This document shows positions 5,153-12,414 of a DNA stretch of 12,414 nt, one piece after another (position 1 is the first letter of the stretch; each line of letters starts with the position of its first letter). A program made the translations under genes and the position numbers. The DNA is from a bacterium. Its GTDB lineage: Bacteria > Patescibacteriota > Minisyncoccia > Phycocordibacterales > JAKEFN01. The stretch covers positions 1 to 12,414 of the forward strand of contig JAKEFN010000076.1 in the NCBI GenBank assembly GCA_022616085.1, in the 5' to 3' direction. Under the pieces are notes generated by a model. The model searched no databases. It saw nothing but the letters and a program-made list of their open reading frames with translations, and was not told the DNA's origin.

Positions 5153-6089
5153 AGTTGATTACTTCCTTAATCTTATATATTTTTTTCCTGCCGGAATCCT
5201 GATGAAGCCGAATGAACATCTCGGCGAGTATCCCCATCAAGATAAACTGGACTCCGATGAAAACAAGAAACACAACAAGAAGCGGGAGCGGGGTTGAAAT
5301 GAAAGAAAGACCGCTCGCAAACTTAAGATAAAGCGCCCATATTCCCGCAACAAATCCCAAAAGAAGCATGATGATCCCCGCTCCCCCGAAAAAATGTATC
5401 GGGCGGTCGAGAAAACTGTGATGGAATTTGAACACCAAAAGATCCAATATGACGCGCGGCGTTCGCGATAAGCCATACTTCGTCGTCCCATGAATTCTCG
5501 GCCGATGGTTCACCGGAATCTCAACTATTTTTGAAACGCCCTTCCATGATGCATACGCGGGAATAAAGCGGTGCATTTCTCCGTAAAGCGGAATGCTTTT
5601 TATTACCGGCGCACGATACGCTTTGAGCGTGCACCCATAATCATGGAGCCGCACGTTTGTAAAAAAAGATATGATCCGATTTGCAGCCCATGACGGAAGT
5701 TTTCTTTTGAGAAGAGCGTCTTGCCGGTCTTTGCGCCATCCCGATACCACGTCAAAGCCCTCTTCTATTTTCTCAAGCAGGCGCGGAATATCCGCCGGGT
5801 CATTTTGCAAATCAGAATCCATGGTAACGATTATCTCGCCCTCTGCCGCTTCAATGCCCGCCGCCATCGCGGCGGTCTGGCCGAAGTTGCCTTCAAAGTT
5901 TATCACGCGTATAAAGTGTTCGTTCGCGAGCTTCTTCAGAATATGGTAACTTCCGTCTGTTGATCCGTCATTGATAAATATAATCTCGCTTTCCACGCGA
6001 AGTATCCGCGATACGCGGAGAAGCTCATCGGCAAGCGAAACCAAGTTGCCTTCTTCATTGTAAACCGGAATAATAACCGATAATTTCAT
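5136..6089 (-). CDS. Family 2 glycosyltransferase, GtrB/ArnC/DPMS-like
   Basis: The 317-residue protein starts with the GT2 GT-A domain: SVIIPVYNEE (4-13), INDGSTDGS (39-47), GNFGQTAAMAAGIE (67-80), the metal-binding DSD at 91-93, and HRPRIHGTTKYG (195-206). Two membrane helices follow (about 231-257 and 266-292). This is the architecture of polyprenyl-phosphate glycosyltransferases such as GtrB and ArnC, which put a sugar from a nucleotide donor onto undecaprenyl phosphate at the inner face of the membrane. The asnB-like gene ends 6 nt upstream; gtrA overlaps its end by 17 nt. No Shine-Dalgarno is seen, so translation probably depends on coupling. The sugar is unknown. Confidence 0.92.
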   Translation of the reverse strand: MKLSVIIPVYNEEGNLVSLADELLRVSRILRVESEIIFINDGSTDGSYHILKKLANEHFIRVINFEGNFGQTAAMAAGIEAAEGEIIVTMDSDLQNDPADIPRLLEKIEEGFDVVSGWRKDRQDALLKRKLPSWAANRIISFFTNVRLHDYGCTLKAYRAPVIKSIPLYGEMHRFIPAYASWKGVSKIVEIPVNHRPRIHGTTKYGLSRTPRVILDLLVFKFHHSFLDRPIHFFGGAGIIMLLLGFVAGIWALYLKFASGLSFISTPLPLLVVFLVFIGVQFILMGILAEMFIRLHQDSGRKKIYKIKEVINFERTF

Positions 6090-6095
6090 ATCAAT

Positions 6096-7970
6096 TTAAT
6101 TAAACCATGCATTACGCCATAAAAAAAACATCATAAGCGACCAAAGTTCCTTGTGATGGTTTCTTTTTTTACTAAAATGCTCGTTTTTAAGCGTTTCAAT
6201 ATAAGCATAATTGAATAAGCCGCACTCATCAATCGCCTGCTTCGACAAGAGATCTTCGCAGAGCGGACGAAGTTCGCCGCGAAGCCATGCCGAAAGCGGA
6301 ATGCCAAACCCCTTTTTGGACCTGTCCGCGATGCCCGGCGGAAGTTTATCGCGCATGAGTTCCTTTAAAATATATTTTGTCATGGACCCATGAAGCTTCA
6401 TACTGAACGGAAGCGAATGCGCAAGACCGACGACGCCCTTGTCGAGAAAGGGCGCGCGGACTTCAAGCCCGACCGACATGCTCGCGCGGTCCACCTTCAC
6501 GAGCACTCCGTCCATCATATACGTCCGCTCATAAAGATATAAAAACGCGTTTCCGGGATCAATATCGCGAACATCCGCCATATAGAAATCAATATCGTCA
6601 TACGCATTCGCGCCCAAGAGTTCTTCGCGCACGAAATCATTGAATAAGCAAGCGCGCTCGTCGGAATTGAAACTTCCAAGCCATGCCATATGCCGATATG
6701 CGCGCGGAACGGTAAAACCGTCCAAAAACTTTTTTGCTTTGAAATCCAGGCTGAAATTCGAAGAACCGGCCGGAAGTGGATGAACAAGCGCCGGAAAAAA
6801 ATATTTTTTGGCAAACTCCGGCATTGATTCATAAAAACCGGCGTAACGCTCTGCATAAAAAGTCGGATACCCCGCGAACAATTCATCTCCCCCGTCGCCG
6901 CCAAGAGCGACTGATACATGCTCTTTGGTAAAACGCGAAAGAAGAAGCGTCGGAAGGATTGAAGCATCCGCGAGCGGCTCATCAAGAATGCGGCCAAGTT
7001 CCGGCACTAAGCGAAGAGAATCCTCTGCCGTAAATTCGCGGTGAAAATGCGCTGTCCCGAGATGCTCCGCGACGCGGCGCGCATGCGCGGACTCGTCAAA
7101 TGTTTTCTCTTTGAAGCCGATGGAGAATGTTTTTATATCCGCCCCGCCGATCTCTCGCGCATAATAAGCAACCGTAGAGCTATCAAGTCCGCCGGAGAGA
7201 AATATCCCGAGCGGAACATCCGACATAAGCCGCGCATGTGTGCTTTCGCGGAGCGCTTGATCCAAAAGGCGGACCGCTTCGTGCAATTCAAAATTTTTAA
7301 CCGTAAAATCAGGAGTCCAAAATTTTTCTTTTTTAATCTGTCCGCCAGCATAAACAATTTTCGTCGCGGGCTCCAATTTATAAATATTCTTGAAAATGCT
7401 TCGCGGCGTTGGCACATAATCGTATGCAAAATATTTCTGCATTGAAATAAAATCAAGCTCCCGCGTGCATAGAGGATGTTCCAATATTCCTTTGACCTCG
7501 GATGAAAAGATAATGGTTCCGCCAAAAACGCCGTAATAAAGAGGTTTTTTCCCCATGCGATCCCGGGCCAAAAGAAGCTTCTTTTTCTTAAAATCATACA
7601 TTCCGACTGCAAACATGCCGTTCAGGCTCTCAAAACACCGTTCTCCGTATTCGCTATAGAGATAGAGGAGAACTTCCGTATCAGACTCGCTCTCAAATCG
7701 ATATTTCCCCGTGCGCAGGAGGTTCTTTTTCAACTCCTTGAAATTATATATTTCGCCGTTAAAGGTGATCGAGATATCGTTTTTTTTGTCGTGCATGGGT
7801 TGGCGGCCACGCGCGCTTGTATCCAAAATGCTTAAGCGTGCATGCCCAAAACCGACATTTTCTCGCAGAAACATTCCGCGGTCGTCAGGACCACGATGAG
7901 AAACGGCGCGCACCATTTTTTCCATATCACGCTCGTTTCCGTCTCCAACAAATCCCGCGATACCGCACAT
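6096..7970 (-). CDS. asnB: Glutamine-hydrolysing asparagine synthase-type amidotransferase
   Basis: The 624-residue protein has both AsnB domains. The N-terminal class II glutaminase starts MCGIAGF with nucleophile Cys2, Arg45 (HARLSILD), NGEIYN at 71-76 and Asp97. The C-terminal ATP-pyrophosphatase domain has SGGLDSS at 259-265 and GGDGGDELFAGY at 357-368. The family moves ammonia from glutamine onto an adenylated carboxylate. In polysaccharide loci, relatives such as WbpS amidate uronic acids instead of making asparagine, and the surrounding genes favour that role here. This is inference, and a plain asparagine synthetase cannot be excluded. Gaps to the neighbours are 10 nt and 6 nt, so it is within the operon. 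No Shine-Dalgarno is seen. Confidence 0.92.
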   Translation of the reverse strand: MCGIAGFVGDGNERDMEKMVRAVSHRGPDDRGMFLRENVGFGHARLSILDTSARGRQPMHDKKNDISITFNGEIYNFKELKKNLLRTGKYRFESESDTEVLLYLYSEYGERCFESLNGMFAVGMYDFKKKKLLLARDRMGKKPLYYGVFGGTIIFSSEVKGILEHPLCTRELDFISMQKYFAYDYVPTPRSIFKNIYKLEPATKIVYAGGQIKKEKFWTPDFTVKNFELHEAVRLLDQALRESTHARLMSDVPLGIFLSGGLDSSTVAYYAREIGGADIKTFSIGFKEKTFDESAHARRVAEHLGTAHFHREFTAEDSLRLVPELGRILDEPLADASILPTLLLSRFTKEHVSVALGGDGGDELFAGYPTFYAERYAGFYESMPEFAKKYFFPALVHPLPAGSSNFSLDFKAKKFLDGFTVPRAYRHMAWLGSFNSDERACLFNDFVREELLGANAYDDIDFYMADVRDIDPGNAFLYLYERTYMMDGVLVKVDRASMSVGLEVRAPFLDKGVVGLAHSLPFSMKLHGSMTKYILKELMRDKLPPGIADRSKKGFGIPLSAWLRGELRPLCEDLLSKQAIDECGLFNYAYIETLKNEHFSKKRNHHKELWSLMMFFLWRNAWFN

Positions 7971-7980
7971 AATTTTTGCG

Positions 7981-9876
7981 TTATTTCTTTACTTTATAAA
8001 TTTCGGTATTCCCAAACGAGGCGACGTGCCGAAGCTCCGGATGCTCGATGAAATGCGGCCGGGCAATCTTTTTTTCCTGCGGTCCGTATAAAATATAATC
8101 CGCCCGATATCGAGAAAAACAATCAGCCCCGCACGCAAACGATTCATAACGGCGGACAAGCTCTTCCGCTTTAACCTTCCCCATGCGAAGACGGGGATTT
8201 TTTGCCGCATCGCGGGGATCCGGATCATGTTCGTATTTCAAACCAAACAGATAAAGCGCCGCTTCCGTTTCATAGGCATCGTCGTCGTGGTTGCTGTCCC
8301 CCACGAGCCTCTCATAGAATGGAAGGGCGAAACCATCGGAGAGAAGCGCGCGCCTCAAAAATTCAGGCTGTATATTAAATAATTCATAGGCGATAAAAAG
8401 CCGCTCTATAATCTCATCATCCGATGCAACGGTATTGAATGCGCGCGGAACAAATATATTATTATGCGTATAGAGAGGAATATACGTATTGGTTACAAAA
8501 GACGGCGTTACGATAACATCGCCCGGGTTTGTATTCTCATTCAGCCAGTTTATAATCTCTTTTTGCTCTGCCGGAATAGTAAAAATATCTTTTTCCTCCC
8601 GAGCAAAAAAAGTGGCCGCCCTGATAGCATTATAAGAAATTGAAGCAAGGAGAACCATCGCAAGCGAGGCTGATAGAAAAAGCGCGAACTCTTTTTTCCT
8701 CCGTGCAAGCGCGGAGACTATCCATGCCGCCATGGCAATATAGGCGAACGTGAATGCCCAGATAATATCCCTATTAAGCCAGTGATCAACTTGGATTGAA
8801 AAACCGAGAATCACCTGCAAATTTAAAACGACGATGGCGGAAAGAAGCGCGCTTATAAGAAAACTCGCCACCATTCTATTTCCTGTTTTCTTTCCCCATA
8901 TCCAGACAAGAATAGAAAGCGCGATACTCCATGCATAGCGCTTCCAGTGTAGAAAATTCAACGCCCTGCCCTCCTCGGACCCGTTACGGCTCCATATATC
9001 CGCGTAATGCGGAAGCGTCGTAACGTCCAGATAATTGAGCGCAAACGGAACAAGCATAACCGCGGCGGATCCAAAAAGAAAAAACATCCGCCGGGCCTCT
9101 TTGAATTCTTTTTGAAGCAAAAGCAGAATAAACAAAATACCGATAACGGACGACGCATACAGGAAATGAAACGGGTATGTATACGCGTTCAGCGCCAAAA
9201 AGATGCCGCCGAGAATCCAATATATCCGCTTTTTTTTAACTAACGCACACAATAAAAAAAGATATGTTCCGAGAAGGGGCAGGAGTCCCGGGATGAACGA
9301 CTGCCGTCTCGTCAAGAAATAAGCGGAGGGATCGAACGCAAACGGATTGACGGTATCAAAAAAAATCTGCACGAACGTCCAGTTCGGCGGAGGAATATGT
9401 ATGGCGATCGGGTGATAAAGAGAAATGAGAAGAGCGGCAAGCGCGCTCAACAATAGATTTTTTCCTGTAATAAAATAGGCGATCCCAAAAAATAAAAGAA
9501 AAAAAATGGATGGAAAAATAAAATCCGTCATGACGACAACCGCAGAGACGGAGTCGGTGAAAAATGAAAAGGGATAATAATACGATTCGGCGCCCATGGG
9601 CCAAAACGCAGGCGCGTCCTTATGTTCATACAAATCAACGTCCGATATGAAAAAATTTCCCTCCAGAACCTCACGGATCCGCGGACCAACGACATTCGCC
9701 ATATCATAACTTCCGCGCATGGTAAACGGGTGATATTCCATGCCCGCGGCCTTAAGTTCTCTTTGAATCGCAAGATGCGGAAAATAATTAACAAATCCGA
9801 CTATACCAGCCAAAAAAATAAGAAAAGCGAAGAGAAAACCTTTTTGATGAGATGCAGAAAAATTGCGTATGCTCAT
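7981..9876 (-). CDS. Large polytopic membrane protein, GT-C glycosyltransferase-like
   Basis: The 631-residue protein has an N-terminal helix (about 13-32), a first external loop of some 80 residues holding SDVDLYEHKD (78-87), about ten more membrane helices to residue 415, and a soluble C-terminal domain of about 215 residues beginning EIINWLNENTNPGDVIVTP. A long first loop with an acidic D-x-D-like motif, many helices and a C-terminal outer domain is the pattern of GT-C enzymes, which use lipid-linked sugars outside the membrane. No family signature is recognised with certainty. The ATG at 9876 is chosen because it overlaps the upstream stop as ATGA; an ATG at 9900 in frame is possible but would overlap by 28 nt. 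Together with GtrB and GtrA downstream it may be the transferase of a Gtr-like triad. Confidence 0.7.
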   Translation of the reverse strand: MSIRNFSASHQKGFLFAFLIFLAGIVGFVNYFPHLAIQRELKAAGMEYHPFTMRGSYDMANVVGPRIREVLEGNFFISDVDLYEHKDAPAFWPMGAESYYYPFSFFTDSVSAVVVMTDFIFPSIFFLLFFGIAYFITGKNLLLSALAALLISLYHPIAIHIPPPNWTFVQIFFDTVNPFAFDPSAYFLTRRQSFIPGLLPLLGTYLFLLCALVKKKRIYWILGGIFLALNAYTYPFHFLYASSVIGILFILLLLQKEFKEARRMFFLFGSAAVMLVPFALNYLDVTTLPHYADIWSRNGSEEGRALNFLHWKRYAWSIALSILVWIWGKKTGNRMVASFLISALLSAIVVLNLQVILGFSIQVDHWLNRDIIWAFTFAYIAMAAWIVSALARRKKEFALFLSASLAMVLLASISYNAIRAATFFAREEKDIFTIPAEQKEIINWLNENTNPGDVIVTPSFVTNTYIPLYTHNNIFVPRAFNTVASDDEIIERLFIAYELFNIQPEFLRRALLSDGFALPFYERLVGDSNHDDDAYETEAALYLFGLKYEHDPDPRDAAKNPRLRMGKVKAEELVRRYESFACGADCFSRYRADYILYGPQEKKIARPHFIEHPELRHVASFGNTEIYKVKK

Positions 9877-10640
9877 ATTTTTGTGCCGATAAGAATCCAT
9901 CCGGACTTATTTGGTGGCGGTATAACGCGAACATCTCGAAGCGGAAGGCCTTTGACAAGCGCGAGTATCTCTTCCTCCCGCCAATAATGAGCAACATCGG
10001 GAATAAGCTGATCAAATACGATGCTGTGCACATGCCAGAACTTGAACCCCGCGATTTGCTTCAGATATGGCGTTGTGCCGCCGGTTATTTTCAAAAAAAA
10101 CCATAAAGGAACCGAGCATATGTATGCGAGAATATGCGTCATAGAAACCGGCAGTTTTGATGTAACGTGTATTCGTATCGGATTCACATATTTTACGATC
10201 CATTTATTCCCTTCGTAGCTATACACCCAGATCGCAAGAATGCCCCCCGGACGAAGCGACTCGATGAGACGCGCAAGCGCGCTTTTCGGGTCTTTGAGAT
10301 GATGGATAACGCCGATAGAAAAAACGATATCAAACTCCCGATTCCAGTTGATATCATAAATGCTTTTTTTCAAGACTTTGGCATTCGGAAACACCGCTAG
10401 ATTGTTTCGCGCCGCGTCAACCGATCGGTCGTCATTGTCAAACGCCATTACTATGCGCGCGCCGTATGTAAGCGCCCAGTAGCTGTTCCGTCCCATACCG
10501 CATCCGGCATCGAGCACATCCTTGCCGCGAAAGCCATCAGGCATAAGGGGCGCCATCCAATTTTGAAACTGCCCTTCATAAAGAGGGTCCACATGCGCAT
10601 ATTTTTTCCACTCGTAACCGAAACGCTGTTCAGATGACAT
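9873..10640 (-). CDS. Class I SAM-dependent methyltransferase
   Basis: The 255-residue protein has the Rossmann methyltransferase core: motif I VLDAGCGMGR (42-51), an acidic residue at the end of strand 2 (AFDND, about 66-70), FSIGVIHHL (107-115) and LRPGGILAIWVY (129-140). A hydrophobic stretch at about 167-184 (THILAYICSVPLWFFLKI) could lie at the membrane or form a substrate cap. Methyl acceptors are not predictable; in glycan clusters these enzymes often methylate sugars or lipid-linked intermediates. It starts 5 nt after the upstream methyltransferase stop and its TGA overlaps the next ATG. No Shine-Dalgarno is seen. Confidence 0.9.
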   Translation of the reverse strand: MSSEQRFGYEWKKYAHVDPLYEGQFQNWMAPLMPDGFRGKDVLDAGCGMGRNSYWALTYGARIVMAFDNDDRSVDAARNNLAVFPNAKVLKKSIYDINWNREFDIVFSIGVIHHLKDPKSALARLIESLRPGGILAIWVYSYEGNKWIVKYVNPIRIHVTSKLPVSMTHILAYICSVPLWFFLKITGGTTPYLKQIAGFKFWHVHSIVFDQLIPDVAHYWREEEILALVKGLPLRDVRVIPPPNKSGWILIGTKI

Positions 10641-10645
10641 ATATA

Positions 10646-11227
10646 TTACCGCTTAATGCACTTGAATTTGAATTCAATCTCGTCGAAACCCCCCACCCAG
10701 AAACACCAAATGCGGGAAGCGAACGCGGGGCTTATGTTCCCCAGAAATGAAATCACCGCGCTCGCCCCTTGAATAAGCCGCGAAGCGAGCGTTCCAAAAC
10801 CCATAAATCTTAAAAGGTGCGGGAACGCGAACCAATGGAGTTCGGAGCTTATTAATTCAAAATGAACGCCGAAATATCCCGATTTTGTAAATTCCGGATT
10901 GAAATAAAGAGGAAACGTCACATCAAAGCCGTGCGCGTGTTCGGCGTGGGTGAATCCCCTGCTGAAATGCGGCACTTTGACGTGAAGCGTCCCTCCGTGC
11001 TTCATGATTCTATGAAACTCGCGCATGCAGTCAAACGGGCGATCCAGATGCTCCAGAACATGAAAAACTTCAATGATATCAAACGTATCGTCCTTAAACG
11101 GATACGGGAACCGATTCAAGTCATGTTTGACGTCAGGTTTTACAAGCTCCGAAAAATCAAGGTTTATATATCCGTCTTTCTTGCTTTCCCCGCATCCGAC
11201 ATTTAATTTTTGTTTTTTTTCCTCCAT
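10646..11227 (-). CDS. SAM-dependent methyltransferase, type 11-like, glycan cluster type
   Basis: The 193-residue protein has a compact methyltransferase fold: LNVGCG (8-13), GYINLDF (19-25), FPYPFKDDTFDIIEVFHVLEHL (about 40-61) and a glycine-rich post-motif (MKHGGTLHVKVPHFSRG). A His-rich segment (about 94-99) follows. The LNVGCG...GYINLD start is characteristic of small methyltransferases found in O-antigen and exopolysaccharide loci. The C-terminal part (about 128-165) is hydrophobic and may touch the membrane. The ATG at 11227 has only a weak GAGAAG upstream. A candidate promoter lies at 11266-11294. Confidence 0.85.
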   Translation of the reverse strand: MEEKKQKLNVGCGESKKDGYINLDFSELVKPDVKHDLNRFPYPFKDDTFDIIEVFHVLEHLDRPFDCMREFHRIMKHGGTLHVKVPHFSRGFTHAEHAHGFDVTFPLYFNPEFTKSGYFGVHFELISSELHWFAFPHLLRFMGFGTLASRLIQGASAVISFLGNISPAFASRIWCFWVGGFDEIEFKFKCIKR

Positions 11228-11265
11228 AATGCATCGCTTCTCAAAAGCTACTCTGCAATCCCATA

Positions 11266-11294
11266 ATCATACGAAAATAGCAAAAAAAAATCAA
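11266..11294 (-). promoter_or_regulatory. Candidate sigma-70 promoter upstream of the two methyltransferase genes
   Basis: On the minus strand TTGATT (11294-11289) and TATGAT (11271-11266) are separated by 17 bp. They match the consensus at 4/6 and 5/6 positions. The -35 box overlaps the stop codon of the deacetylase gene. The inferred start lies about 30 nt before the methyltransferase ATG, so the block 11227 to 4745 may be transcribed separately from the deacetylase. This rests on sequence match alone. Confidence 0.45.
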
Positions 11295-12229
11295 CGAGAA
11301 GCGAGCATGTCCCGCACATCGTTCGCATCATATCGCGGAATGATGTATTGATGGTCGGACTTCACTATGCCGCGCCTTATGGTGGTTGCCGCATGCTGGA
11401 ATCCTTCCTCGGCGAGCACGGCGCGCGCATCGTCATTCCCGCTTCCTTGCGGATATGAAAACAATACAGGCGGATTTCCCAAAAGTTCCGTAAGAATTTC
11501 TTTTGAAGTTCCAATAGTCCGGCGGGTTTCTTCCCGCGAGAGAGAGTCAAGCGCTTGATGATCGTGCGTGTGGCTTCCGATAGTATGACCATTCTCCAAA
11601 AGAATCCGCACTTCGTCCTTGTTCATAAAAAACTTCTTCACAAGCGATTCTTCATCAAGGTTTGTTTCTCCGAAAAACCACGCAAAAAACTCCTCTTTCC
11701 GCGCCATGGGCATCATGGTGATACGCTCTTTGAAATTCGCGGTCGGAACGTCGTCAAAACGCGAACGCGTGTCATTGAGCCGCCGATCAAGAGGCACCTC
11801 GTATGTCTCCGCTTCAGACGAATAACGCTCGCGGAAAAAAGAAGCGAGTTTTGAGATCAACTCCTTGGACGAAAACCAGCTAAGCATAAGATGTAGCCGA
11901 TGCGTTGCAGGAAGCATCCCTTCAAATGTTCCGGTGATAATAAAAAACGCCGCCGGAACGCCTAGCTCCACCAAGATAGGGACGGCATTCTCATACTGGT
12001 CTTTCAGCCCATCGTCAAACGTAATGGCACACCACTTCCCGCTTTTGTCTTCGCGCGCCGCGGCACACACGTCGCGGAACGGCGCAATCCTGTACGCCCC
12101 GGACAAAAAAGAAATCTGCCGCTGGAATTCATCGGGGGGACACGGATGAATGCCGGCAAGCTCCGCGTCCGGATCGCGGACATAGTGGTAATTGACGATG
12201 ATATAATTGTCGTTTTGATTGAGAGGCAT
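11291..12229 (-). CDS. Polysaccharide deacetylase (NodB homology, carbohydrate esterase 4)
   Basis: The 312-residue protein has the CE4 signatures: motif 1 TFDDG (70-74, catalytic base and metal Asp), motif 2 SHTHDH (219-224, metal His220 and His224) and FSYPQGSGN (257-265) as motif 3. Between motifs 1 and 2 lies an unusually long, mostly helical insertion (about 101-205) rich in charged and aromatic residues. There is no signal peptide, so it probably acts in the cytoplasm or at the inner membrane, removing N- or O-acetyl groups from a sugar or glycolipid intermediate. No Shine-Dalgarno is seen before ATG 12229. Upstream lies only a TTTTGA-type repeat and the palindromic element, with no convincing promoter. 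Confidence 0.9.
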   Translation of the reverse strand: MPLNQNDNYIIVNYHYVRDPDAELAGIHPCPPDEFQRQISFLSGAYRIAPFRDVCAAAREDKSGKWCAITFDDGLKDQYENAVPILVELGVPAAFFIITGTFEGMLPATHRLHLMLSWFSSKELISKLASFFRERYSSEAETYEVPLDRRLNDTRSRFDDVPTANFKERITMMPMARKEEFFAWFFGETNLDEESLVKKFFMNKDEVRILLENGHTIGSHTHDHQALDSLSREETRRTIGTSKEILTELLGNPPVLFSYPQGSGNDDARAVLAEEGFQHAATTIRRGIVKSDHQYIIPRYDANDVRDMLASR

Positions 12230-12241
12230 GGCGTTTATTCA

Positions 12242-12314
12242 TCTCAAAACGTAAAACTACCCAATTTTGACATATACGTTGTAGTTTTGAGTTTTGACAT
12301 TTGAGTTTTGAGAT
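12242..12314. repeat. TTTTGA-type hairpin and tandem repeat
   Basis: AAAACTAC (12253-12260) pairs with GTAGTTTT (12281-12288) around a 20-nt loop, and CTCAAAAC (12243-12250) can alternatively pair with the downstream GTTTTGAG. The 3' side repeats GTTTTGA three times (12284-12290, 12291-12297 and 12305-12311). It resembles the short hairpin spacers common between genes in CPR genomes (from memory). It lies directly upstream of the deacetylase start. Confidence 0.65.
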
Positions 12315-12317
12315 AAT

Positions 12318-12414
12318 TCTAGAGCTTGTGAAAAAACTATTGACGTAGCGAGAATTCATGGTGCGAGGCGAAAATGCGGCGAGGAAAGCGAAGAATATTG
12401 TTGATATTTTGAGT
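12318..12414. repeat. Left arm of palindromic intergenic element, with right copy of the terminal repeat
   Basis: This segment aligns with the reverse complement of 1-100: TCTAGAGC (12318-12325), the A-rich run, TTGAC, GAATTCATG (12352-12360), TGCG and GGAAAG (12383-12388). It ends with 12386-12414, which is identical to 1-29. If the two ends are joined, the two arms form one imperfect palindrome of about 185-190 bp centred on the 29-bp unit. No coding capacity is supported. Confidence 0.75.

Noticed and set aside
12242..12314. CRISPR-like array in the TTTTGA repeats
   Set aside because: The repeat units are 7-8 bp with no spacers of regular length and no cas genes nearby.
12129..12359. Minus-strand frame of 76 codons upstream of the deacetylase
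   Set aside because: It overlaps the start of the deacetylase and runs through the repeats, with no ribosome binding site or recognisable motif.
1..12414. Plasmid or phage genome, based on the terminal repeat
   Set aside because: No replication initiator, partition, relaxase, integrase, capsid or terminase gene is present; the gene content is that of a chromosomal glycan locus.

Overview
The window is a 12.4-kb bacterial segment in which every credible gene lies on the minus strand, so transcription runs from high to low coordinates. The content is cell-surface glycan and glycolipid building. The style suggests an uncultivated, small-genome lineage, probably Patescibacteria/CPR (Parcubacteria-like). 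The grounds are tight ATGA-type overlaps, few Shine-Dalgarno sequences, and AT-rich hairpin repeats made of TTTTGA or AAAATG-like units between genes. This placement is an inference from style; there is no rRNA or marker gene to confirm it.

In transcription order, the first block (12229 to 4745) holds a polysaccharide deacetylase, two SAM-dependent methyltransferases, a large polytopic membrane protein with a GT-C-like layout, a glutamine-dependent asparagine-synthase-type amidotransferase, a GtrB/ArnC-like glycosyltransferase and a GtrA-family membrane protein. A hairpin terminator lies at 4701-4726. GtrB, GtrA and the polytopic protein together resemble the three-part Gtr systems that load a sugar onto a polyprenyl phosphate, flip it and transfer it outside the membrane.

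The middle block (4665 to 3803) starts with an isolated 73-codon gene of unknown function. It has a perfect-consensus sigma-70 promoter (TTGACA, 17 bp, TATAAT), a strong ribosome binding site and its own terminator. A type II toxin-antitoxin pair follows: a ribbon-helix-helix-like antitoxin and a RelE-type toxin. Two TGATACA repeats 11 bp apart lie over its putative -10 box, as expected for an autoregulatory operator.

The last block (3751 to 187) holds a NeuC-type hydrolysing UDP-GlcNAc 2-epimerase, a NeuA-type CMP-nonulosonate cytidylyltransferase overlapping it by 8 nt, a D-2-hydroxyacid dehydrogenase and a rhomboid protease, ending in a terminator that overlaps the rhomboid stop codon. This looks like part of a sialic/legionaminic-acid-like pathway, but the condensing enzyme NeuB is not in the window. 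No terminator separates the toxin from neuC, so the toxin-antitoxin promoter may feed this operon.

The two ends share an exact 29-bp direct repeat. It is the centre of a long imperfect palindrome whose arms lie at 12318-12414 and 1-100. Either the molecule is circular (about 12,385 bp) or, more likely, the contig was cut inside a dispersed palindromic repeat, because no replication, partition or recombination gene is present.
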